NCBI RefSeq assembly: GCF_001643775.1
Contig: NZ_CP011402.1
Location: forward strand, 310,001-374,000
Direction of reading: 5' to 3'
Origin: Denitrobacterium detoxificans
Lineage (GTDB): Bacteria; Actinomycetota; Coriobacteriia; Coriobacteriales; Eggerthellaceae
DNA: 64,000 nt
The notes under the pieces were generated by a model. The model saw nothing but the letters and a program-made list of their open reading frames with translations. It was not told the origin of the DNA and searched no databases. A program made the position numbers and the translations under genes. Shown here in pieces: positions 32,836 through 39,814 of this stretch. Position 1 is the stretch's first letter, and each line of letters opens with the position of its first letter.

Positions 32836-34842
32836 ATGGCGAACGCATACACTCAACCGCATGCGCGCACGCTCCGCATTGGCCTTGCCATTGCCGTTTG
32901 TCTGCTGGTCGTTTCCCTTTTCTGCATGGCAGATCCCGCCTATGCGCTCGACGACCCCGCTGATACGCAGGTGGATGCCGTTCTGGATGGCTCGTCCGAC
33001 CAGGCTCCCGCAGCTCAGGTTTCTTCGCAGGGCGAAGTGGCCAACGGCGTCTCTTCGGCTGATAACCAGAAGGCGTCCGCTGCTCAAACGAACGAATCCG
33101 CTCCGGCGGCCCAAGAAGGCTCCGCGCCCGTCGCAGGTGAGAGCGATGTCTCTGCTGCAACTGCTGCCGAGACGCCGGCCGTCTCCGTAGACGAAGGCGC
33201 TAACCAAAGTGCCGCCGATTCCTCCAGCCAGCTTGCCCCGGCGTCCGATGCCGCCTCGCAGGGTGATGCTGCCGAGCCGGGGCTTGTCGTTGCTTCCGAT
33301 GGCGAAACGCCCTCGTACGAAGAATCCCATGTGAATATGTATCGCCTGTACAACCCGAATTCGGGCGAGCACTTCTATACTTCCAGCGAATCTGAGGCAA
33401 TGAACGTTGCCAGTGCCGGTTGGCAGTGGGAGGGCATCGGCTGGGTGGCTCCCACCACGTCGAGCACGCCTGTGTATCGTCTGTACAACCCCAATGGCGG
33501 CGATCACTTCTACACGACGTCGAAGAGCGAGCGCGATGGCCTGGTGAAGAAGGGCTGGAAGTACGAGGGCATCGGCTGGTACTCCGATTCAGAGGACACG
33601 GGGCTCGTCGTGTATCGCCAATACAACAAGAACGCCAAGACGGGCTCGCATAACTACACCACCTCCGCCTCCGAAAACGCCTCGCTCGTGAAGAAGGGCT
33701 GGAGGGCCGAGGGTGTTGCCTGGTATGCCACGAACGGCGCGAACCTGCCGTTTGCGGCGCGCTGGCTCGTGACCACCGCATGGACGGGGTCCCTGGAGCG
33801 CTACTGGATTGCCTCCGATGGCTCCATTGCCAAGTCTCGCCTGGTCACTACTTCGGAAGGTGCTGGCTTCACGGCGTATGCGAAATCGAATGGCGCGGTC
33901 GTGCGTGGCAAGTGGGACAACGGCGCTGGCTACGTCTACGTGGCCAACAATGACGGCAAGCTGGCATCTACGTCCGATGGCAACACCGGTTGGCTCGTGA
34001 CCAAGGCCTACGATGGCTCCTACCAGCGCTATTACTACGACGGCGTGAAGCACGCCATGCACTCGGGCTTCTTCAAGGTCGATGGCACGCCGTATTTTGG
34101 CCTGGGCAATCAGGGCTATGTGCTGCGTGGCAAGCAGCTGTACGGCAACTATATGCTGCTAGCCGACAACGATGGCAAGATGCCCTCCAATGCCGGCTGG
34201 GTCGTTTCCAAGGATTACGACGGTGGGGTTTACCAGCGCTACTACATGAAGAGCGTGTTTAGCGGTGGCTACTACGGCGCTCGTAAGGGCTACTTCACCG
34301 TGGATGGCTCGCTGTACTACGGTATCAACGACGTGTACTACGTGCTGCGCAATGGCTATGTGGCACGTAACAACGAGCTCTACCATGCCGACAACGACGG
34401 CAAGATCACGCGTTCGTACGACTATTCGAGCGCTCAGCTGGAGATGTTCCTGCGCGCGCAGAGCAAGAGCAGCTCCACGGGCTACCTGCTCATGACCGAT
34501 ACCTCGGAATGCTGGTTCGGCGTGATGGTGGGGTACAAGGGCTTCTGGCAGTTCAAGTACTTCTGGCGCTGCGTGTGCGGTGCCAGCGATTATCGCACGC
34601 CCACGGGAACGTGGACCACGCAGACGCACGAGCGTTATCTCATCTGGGCGGGTGAGCCCGAGATGACGTCGCAGTGGGCTACGAAGTATACCGGCCCGTA
34701 TGCCATCCATAGCATCTTGGCATCGAAGAGCGAGTTGGGTCAGCATTTGTCGCATGGCTGCATTCGCCTGGAGTGGAAGAACGCGCAGTGGGTGTACGAC
34801 AACGTCCCGCTGGGTACTACCATCCACAATTACCGTCCATAA
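32836..34842 (+). CDS. Secreted L,D-transpeptidase-like protein with DUF5648 and wall-binding-type repeats
   Basis: 668 aa. A Sec signal peptide (IGLAIAVCLLVVSLFCMA, then DPAYA) is followed by a long Ala/Ser/Glu-rich linker (about 40-160), three DUF5648 repeats (about 166-300, for example YRLYNPNGGDHFYTT), then glucan/choline-binding-like aromatic repeats (about 305-530, GYFTVDGSLYYG style). The C-terminal YkuD domain has the catalytic signature HSILASKSELGQHLSHGCIR with Cys642. L,D-transpeptidases form 3-3 cross-links or attach proteins to peptidoglycan. Shared DUF5648 modules link it to the carboxypeptidase at 18312. The ATG at 32836 follows GGGTGGGGG. A perfect palindrome lies just downstream. 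Confidence 0.9.
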   Translation: MANAYTQPHARTLRIGLAIAVCLLVVSLFCMADPAYALDDPADTQVDAVLDGSSDQAPAAQVSSQGEVANGVSSADNQKASAAQTNESAPAAQEGSAPVAGESDVSAATAAETPAVSVDEGANQSAADSSSQLAPASDAASQGDAAEPGLVVASDGETPSYEESHVNMYRLYNPNSGEHFYTSSESEAMNVASAGWQWEGIGWVAPTTSSTPVYRLYNPNGGDHFYTTSKSERDGLVKKGWKYEGIGWYSDSEDTGLVVYRQYNKNAKTGSHNYTTSASENASLVKKGWRAEGVAWYATNGANLPFAARWLVTTAWTGSLERYWIASDGSIAKSRLVTTSEGAGFTAYAKSNGAVVRGKWDNGAGYVYVANNDGKLASTSDGNTGWLVTKAYDGSYQRYYYDGVKHAMHSGFFKVDGTPYFGLGNQGYVLRGKQLYGNYMLLADNDGKMPSNAGWVVSKDYDGGVYQRYYMKSVFSGGYYGARKGYFTVDGSLYYGINDVYYVLRNGYVARNNELYHADNDGKITRSYDYSSAQLEMFLRAQSKSSSTGYLLMTDTSECWFGVMVGYKGFWQFKYFWRCVCGASDYRTPTGTWTTQTHERYLIWAGEPEMTSQWATKYTGPYAIHSILASKSELGQHLSHGCIRLEWKNAQWVYDNVPLGTTIHNYRP

Positions 34843-34852
34843 CACCTGGGGT

Positions 34853-34880
34853 AACGGGGATAGTGTAGAATATCCCCGTT
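34853..34880. promoter_or_regulatory. Perfect 10-bp inverted repeat with -10-like loop
   Basis: AACGGGGATA (34853-34862) and TATCCCCGTT (34871-34880) flank the 8-nt loop GTGTAGAA. The hexamer TAGAAT at the loop/arm junction resembles a -10 box. No T-tract follows, so an operator or promoter element is as likely as a terminator for the L,D-transpeptidase gene. Confidence 0.45.
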
Positions 34881-34902
34881 ATCGAAGGGCTGTAACGGGG
34901 GA

Positions 34903-36528
34903 GTGATTACCACGGCTGTGCAAGGGAAGAACGCTTCACGGCCCTCGCTTCTCTTTGTCCTTGCGTTCGCTGCCGCGCTGGTGGTGGGCCTGGCGTTCTG
35001 CATCGCGAAATCGGGCTATTTCGTTGACGAAATCTATTCGTACGGCCTTTCCAACAGCTACTATTTTCCCTTCCTGAAGAGCGCCTACGATGACGACATT
35101 ACCGGCAAGGTAATCGAGCGCGACGCTCTTCTGGAATACGTGCAGGTCGACGAGGGCCAGCAGTTCACATTCGATTCCGTTTTCTACAACCAGTCGAAGG
35201 ACGTGCATCCGCCGCTGTACTACTGCGTCGTGCATCTGGTGTCGTCTTTTCTCCCTGGTGTGTTTTCGAAATGGATAGGCCTGGCCATAAACCTGGTCTT
35301 CTTTGGCCTTACGCTCTTCTTCCTCTACCGCCTTTCGCGGGAGCTGTTCGACGACGAGGCGGCTGCCGTTATGGCGATGCTCGCGTATGGCATGAGCCAG
35401 GCGTGCCTCTCTACGTTGGTGCTCATTCGTATGTACATGCTCATGTCGCTGCTCACGGTGCTGCTGGCCTATGTGGTCTTGCGTCTGCACCGCAGCGGAA
35501 AGCCTGCATGGTACGTTGCTCTTTTCGCCGTGGCGTATTGCGGTATGCTCACGCAGTACCTGTTCGCGTTCTATCTGGCGTTGCTTGCGGCGGCATACGT
35601 TGCCTACTTGGTGCTGCGTAGGCGGGAGCTACGACGGGCTGGTGTATTTGCGGTGGTGGTCGTCGTGGCGGGTCTTGCTATGTTGGCCACGTTTCCGGCC
35701 GTGTTCGAGCAGATGACGAACGTGACCGACCGTTTCGCGCCCGTGGAGGCCACGCCTTCGCTTGCGTATCTCGTGGCTGTTGCGTTCAAGTATCTCGCCT
35801 TGTCGTGCTTCGTGATGTGCGCTACGTCGCTGGTCCTTGTTGCGTGCGTGGCGTGGCGCATGCTTCGTGGGCATGTTGCAGCTCGCGAAGCCCTGCGTGT
35901 CGATCCGCTGGCGTGGATTATCGTGGTGCCGGCGTTTGCCGCGTACTTCCTGGTGCGCACCGTATGGGGCTATCACGATGAACGTTACACCTTCTCGGTG
36001 ATTCCTCTTATGGCGCTTCTTGTGGGCATGCTCGTGGCGTGGGCGCGCGGTTTGGGCGCGTTCGATCGTTCGCGGGTCCTTGCTCCTTCGTGCTGCGCGT
36101 TGGTGGCGCTTGCGTCTCTCGCTATGAGCGTTGCGGTTGTGCCGCCGAATTACATGATGCCGCAAGACCCCGAGCGAACTGCCTTCGCCCAGGAACATGC
36201 TAGTGACCCGGTGTTGTATTTCGTGTCTACGTATCGCGATGCGGCCATGACGAATGACTACGAGCAGCTGGTGGAATACGGCTCCATTTGCACGGTGAAT
36301 GCCGATGGTCCGTACGATGAGAGCCTGTCGCTCGTGAAGGATTATCTGGCCCGCTATCCGGAAGGTTCGCCTGTCGTGGTCTACATTCAGACGTATTCTA
36401 CGTCGCCCGATCCAAGCGTCATGCTTGATTGGCTGTCTGGCTCGTTGGGGCTGGACGTTTCCTCGCTTGCGTATGAAAGCGATTTGTCGGAAACGTACGT
36501 GCTCGTATCGAACCAGGGAAAGGAGTAG
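34903..36528 (+). CDS. GT-C-type membrane glycosyltransferase (ArnT/PMT-like)
   Basis: 541 aa with about ten hydrophobic segments starting at LLFVLAFAAALVVGLAFCIA. The first outer loop contains YFVDEIYSYGLSN and, later, QSKDVHPPLYYCVVHLVS, where D-x-H-P-P-L-Y-Y is the hallmark of GT39/ArnT-like enzymes that use polyprenyl-phosphate sugars. A soluble C-terminal domain (about 420-541) probably faces outside. It could take the lipid-linked sugar that the IS-disrupted GT2 would have made, but this is inference. The GTG at 34903 overlaps its purine-rich site GGGGGA; a GTG at 34918 is a possible alternative start. Confidence 0.82.
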   Translation: MITTAVQGKNASRPSLLFVLAFAAALVVGLAFCIAKSGYFVDEIYSYGLSNSYYFPFLKSAYDDDITGKVIERDALLEYVQVDEGQQFTFDSVFYNQSKDVHPPLYYCVVHLVSSFLPGVFSKWIGLAINLVFFGLTLFFLYRLSRELFDDEAAAVMAMLAYGMSQACLSTLVLIRMYMLMSLLTVLLAYVVLRLHRSGKPAWYVALFAVAYCGMLTQYLFAFYLALLAAAYVAYLVLRRRELRRAGVFAVVVVVAGLAMLATFPAVFEQMTNVTDRFAPVEATPSLAYLVAVAFKYLALSCFVMCATSLVLVACVAWRMLRGHVAAREALRVDPLAWIIVVPAFAAYFLVRTVWGYHDERYTFSVIPLMALLVGMLVAWARGLGAFDRSRVLAPSCCALVALASLAMSVAVVPPNYMMPQDPERTAFAQEHASDPVLYFVSTYRDAAMTNDYEQLVEYGSICTVNADGPYDESLSLVKDYLARYPEGSPVVVYIQTYSTSPDPSVMLDWLSGSLGLDVSSLAYESDLSETYVLVSNQGKE

Positions 36529-36533
36529 TGGCT

Positions 36534-37559
36534 ATGGGTGCTTATGCGAATGGCGCTGCTGCGCTTCCGGGCTTTGCGCCCGATGGGTCGCTGCTCACGC
36601 CGACTCCCATTGTTGAACTTGATGGCATGGCTTGCGACAACGAGCTTTACGTGAAGCGCGATGACCTGATTCCGTTCTCGTTCGGGGGCAACAAGGCGCG
36701 TATCGCCCAGTGCTTTTTCTCCGATGCGCTTGCGCGTGGCTGCAATGCCATCGTGGCGTATGGCAGTACGCGTTCGAATCTGGCGCGCGTTATGGCGAAT
36801 GGTGCGGCGCGCATGGGCATGCCTTGCGCGGTGGTGTCGCCCGACGAGGCCGACGGATCGCGCCCTCGTTCGTTCAACGCTGAGCTTTGCGCGCGTTTGG
36901 GCGCCCAGGTACACCCCTGCCAGAAAGGCGAGGTGGCCCAGGCGGTGGAAGCCGCTCTGGACGAGCTGCGCGAACAGGGCTTTCGGCCGTATTACATCTA
37001 CGGCAATCGTTTTGGGAAAGGCAATGAGGCCACTCCCGTGCAGGCGTATGTGCATGCGAGCAGGGAAGTCGCCGATTGGGAGCGCGCTTCGGGCGCCTCG
37101 TTCGACTACGTCTTCCTGGCTACGGGCACAGGTATGACGCAGGCGGGTCTGCTGTGCGGGAACGTCCTAACTGGTTCGTCGTGCGAGGTCGTGGGCATTT
37201 CCGTGGCGCGTTCTGCGGAAGCGGCTACGGAGCACATCGAGGGGTATTGCCGGGCGTATTTAGCGTCGCGTGGCGTTGACGTACCGGCCGACCTGCATAG
37301 CCGCATTTGCGTAAGCGATGGGTTCCTGCATGGTGGCTATGGGCGCGCCGATGCCGCTGAGCAGCAGACCATTCGCCATGCGTTTGCGCACGCGGGCATG
37401 CCGCTTGACGAAACGTATGTGGGGAAGGGCTTCGATGGCATGCTTCGATACCTACGTGAGCGTGACATATGCGGAAAGCGCATACTGTTCTTGCATACGG
37501 GTGGCACGCCACTGTTCTTCGATGCGCTCGATGGCTCGGAAGGCGTGGTGCGTGCATGA
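36534..37559 (+). CDS. PLP-dependent D-cysteine desulfhydrase / ACC deaminase-like protein
   Basis: 341 aa from the ATG at 36534, 8 nt after AAAGGAG. Fold-type II PLP enzyme: TPTPIVELDG, ELYVKRDDLIPFSFGGNKAR with Lys54 as the PLP-binding residue, YGSTRSNLARVMANGAARMG (phosphate/substrate loop), FLATGTGMTQAGLL (phosphate-binding glycine loop) and FLHTGGTPLFF near the end. These match the 1-aminocyclopropane-1-carboxylate deaminase/D-cysteine desulfhydrase family. Its place inside a polysaccharide operon, overlapping the next gene (ATGA), suggests that it makes or modifies an amino-acid-derived glycan substituent rather than serving cysteine breakdown; this is inference. Confidence 0.85.
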   Translation: MGAYANGAAALPGFAPDGSLLTPTPIVELDGMACDNELYVKRDDLIPFSFGGNKARIAQCFFSDALARGCNAIVAYGSTRSNLARVMANGAARMGMPCAVVSPDEADGSRPRSFNAELCARLGAQVHPCQKGEVAQAVEAALDELREQGFRPYYIYGNRFGKGNEATPVQAYVHASREVADWERASGASFDYVFLATGTGMTQAGLLCGNVLTGSSCEVVGISVARSAEAATEHIEGYCRAYLASRGVDVPADLHSRICVSDGFLHGGYGRADAAEQQTIRHAFAHAGMPLDETYVGKGFDGMLRYLRERDICGKRILFLHTGGTPLFFDALDGSEGVVRA

Positions 37560-38533
37560 CGCGTCATTTCCCCCGCCGTCCTCAGTTCGTGATCGTGTCG
37601 CCCCGGCAGAGCGGGGGCGGCGCCATCGTATTGCATGCCCTTGCGAAATACGCTTCCGAACTGGGTTATCGTGCGCGCGTGTTCTATCCGGGCGAGCGTA
37701 AGTACGAACCGGGTCGCAAGGCGTTCTTCTGGCGGCAGCAGATCGTGTTTACCATAACCGACGTTGCGCGCGTGGCGCTGGTGAAGCTCTTCGGCGAGAA
37801 GCCGTTCCTAAATAACCCCCTGTTCAAGGGGTATGTGAACGTGTCGGTGCGCGGTGTTGCGCGCAAGTGGTTGCCACGTGTGACCGACGATGACGTGGTG
37901 GTATATTCCGACAACATCGTGGGGAATCCGCTGCACGCTACGCATGTGGTGCGCTGGCTGCTTTACCACTATACGTACAAGGACCGCCCTGGCGTGGCCT
38001 ATAGCGAAAGCGACGTGTTCTACTGCTACATGCAGCCGTTCAACGATGTGGACCTGAACCCCCAGGGTCGTCAGCTCACCACGCCGTATTACGACTTGGG
38101 ACTGTACAAGCAGACGAACTTCGGTGAGCGCACGGGCACGTGCTACGTCGTTCGAAAGGGCGCCGATCGCCCCGACTTGCCTGAGTCGTTCGATGGCATC
38201 GTGGTGGATGACCTTTCCGAGGCGGAAAAGGTTCGCGTGTTCAACGAGTGCAAGTACTGCGTGAGCTACGACATGCAGACGGCATACTCCACGTTGGCGA
38301 GCATTTGCGGCTGCATTTCGGTGGTGGTGCCCGAGCCGGGCAAGACGTACGACGACTATTACGCCGAAGACTACAAGATGTACGGCGTGGCATTTGGGTT
38401 CGACCCCGAGCAGCTGGCGTATTCCGAGCGCACGCGTTCCGATGCGCTCGCGTATTACACCGCGCGCAACGAGGAGAGTCGCGCGCAGGCCCAGGCGTTC
38501 GTGGAAGATTGCAAGGAGCTGTTCTTCTCGTAG
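37556..38533 (+). CDS. Putative GT-B-like glycosyltransferase
   Basis: 325 aa, weakly recognised. It opens with QFVIVSPRQSGGGAIVLHAL, like the first strand and glycine loop of GT-B glycosyltransferases. Near the C-terminus, VFNECKYCVSYDMQTAYSTL and ASICGCISVVVPEPGKTY resemble the nucleotide-sugar region of WavQ/WsaF-like transferases, where a decision on E-A-x-x-x-G-C is usual. No membrane span. Its start overlaps the stop of the PLP enzyme gene (ATGA), so it is co-translated with it. Function beyond glycan assembly is not readable. Confidence 0.6.
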   Translation: MTRHFPRRPQFVIVSPRQSGGGAIVLHALAKYASELGYRARVFYPGERKYEPGRKAFFWRQQIVFTITDVARVALVKLFGEKPFLNNPLFKGYVNVSVRGVARKWLPRVTDDDVVVYSDNIVGNPLHATHVVRWLLYHYTYKDRPGVAYSESDVFYCYMQPFNDVDLNPQGRQLTTPYYDLGLYKQTNFGERTGTCYVVRKGADRPDLPESFDGIVVDDLSEAEKVRVFNECKYCVSYDMQTAYSTLASICGCISVVVPEPGKTYDDYYAEDYKMYGVAFGFDPEQLAYSERTRSDALAYYTARNEESRAQAQAFVEDCKELFFS

Positions 38534-38552
38534 GCGTCGGGATTTCGTAGTC

Positions 38553-38558
38553 TATAAT
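38553..38558 (+). promoter_or_regulatory. -10 box candidate (TATAAT) before the ATP-grasp gene
   Basis: A perfect TATAAT lies 60 bp before the start codon of the gene at 38618. No matching -35 is evident at 16-18 bp. Confidence 0.35.
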
Positions 38559-38617
38559 GTGCGGACCGATTTCTCCTTGGGGCGAAACGGTGTGTTCGAC
38601 GGATGGAAGGGTGCTGT

Positions 38618-39697
38618 ATGAGCGACGGTATGCAGGGTGTTCAAACGGGGCTTACCCCCGAGCGACCCAACGTGCTCATTACGTCGGTGGGCCGCAGGAC
38701 CTACCTGGTGCGCTGGTTCCAGGAGGCGCTTGCCGGCGAAGGCGAAGTGCATGTGGTGAACAGCTCGTCGCTCACGCCCGCATTTGCCCTGGCGGACGCT
38801 GCGGAAGTATGTCCGCTCATCTATTCCGACGAATACATTCCCTTCCTGCTGCAGTATTGCCGCGACCATCGCATCGGCGCGCTGCTCTCGCTGTTCGACA
38901 TCGACGTGCCCGTTCTGTCGGCCCATGCAAGCGAGTTCCGCGCGTTGGGGGTAGAGCCCATCGTGGCGCCGTTGCAGGTGGCTCGGGCGTGCAATGACAA
39001 GTACCTGGGGCAGAAGCTCGTGGCGGGCGCTGGCATTCCTGCGCTTGCCACCTACCTTTCCCTAGATGACGCCAGGCGCGCGCTTGCGGCGGGGGAGGTA
39101 TCGTTTCCCCTGTTCGTGAAGCCACGTTGGGGCATGGGCTCCATTGGCATCTATGCGGCCCATTGCGAGGAAGAGCTCGAGGCCATGTATCGCCTGGTGC
39201 GCGCCCAGGTCGCCAGCTCGTATGTGAAGTACGAGTCGTGCGAGGACCCCGACCACGCCGTGCTCATTCAGCAGGCGGCGGCGGGCGAGGAATACGGCAT
39301 GGACGTAATGTGCGATCTGCGGGGTGCGTTCGCTGGCGTTTCGGTGCGCAAGAAGATTGCCATGCGCTCGGGTGAAACCGACATTGCCCAGGTCATCGAG
39401 CCTCCGTGCGAGTTCGTAGAGCTTGCGCGTACGCTTGCCCAGGCGGCGCCCCATCCGGGGAACATGGATGTCGACGTGTTTGCGGTGCAAAACGACGACG
39501 GGTCGTATGCTTCGTTGCGCGTACTGGAAATGAACGCGCGCTTCGGTGGCGGCTATCCGTTTTCCCATCAGGCGGGCGTGAACCTGCCAAAGGCTTTGGT
39601 TGCTTGGCTGCGCGGCGAAGAGCCTGCGCCGGGGTTGCTGATTGCCGATAATCCGGGTTTGTACATGAAGGACATATCGGTCGTTCAGCTTGGGTAG
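38618..39697 (+). CDS. ATP-grasp ligase, carbamoyl-phosphate-synthase-like
   Basis: 359 aa from the ATG at 38618 (GGAAGGG upstream; an ATG at 38603 lacks a site). The N-terminal pre-ATP-grasp region NVLITSVGRRTYLVRWFQEA is typical of CarB-like/PylC-like ligases. ATP-grasp features follow: NDKYLGQKLVAGAGIPALAT, SFPLFVKPRWGMGSIGIYAA (about 160-179), LIQQAAAGEEYGMDVMCDL, and the metal-binding LEMNARFGGGYPFSHQAGVN. The enzyme joins a carboxylate to an amine or similar nucleophile through an acyl phosphate. With the PLP enzyme two genes upstream it may place an amino-acid-type group on the glycan. The next feature downstream is the CIRCE element of clpC. Confidence 0.85.
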   Translation: MSDGMQGVQTGLTPERPNVLITSVGRRTYLVRWFQEALAGEGEVHVVNSSSLTPAFALADAAEVCPLIYSDEYIPFLLQYCRDHRIGALLSLFDIDVPVLSAHASEFRALGVEPIVAPLQVARACNDKYLGQKLVAGAGIPALATYLSLDDARRALAAGEVSFPLFVKPRWGMGSIGIYAAHCEEELEAMYRLVRAQVASSYVKYESCEDPDHAVLIQQAAAGEEYGMDVMCDLRGAFAGVSVRKKIAMRSGETDIAQVIEPPCEFVELARTLAQAAPHPGNMDVDVFAVQNDDGSYASLRVLEMNARFGGGYPFSHQAGVNLPKALVAWLRGEEPAPGLLIADNPGLYMKDISVVQLG

Positions 39698-39742
39698 GGG
39701 CAAGGCGTTTCCGCGGTTGTTTTATTACGGGAGCGTGTCGTT

Positions 39743-39772
39743 TTGGCACTCAATTTAGTTGAGTGCTAGCAT
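39743..39772 (+). promoter_or_regulatory. CIRCE operator overlapping the clpC promoter
   Basis: TTGGCACTC (39743-39751), 9 nt, then GAGTGCTAG (39761-39769) matches the HrcA operator consensus TTAGCACTC-N9-GAGTGCTAA at all but two symmetric-edge bases. A promoter fits inside it: -35 TTGGCA (39743-39748), 18 nt, -10 TAGCAT (39767-39772). HrcA binding would thus cover the promoter and make clpC heat inducible. Confidence 0.92.
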
Positions 39773-39814
39773 GGTACAAAAATTTTAAGGCCCACTGTAG
39801 AAAAGAGGAGCCAC

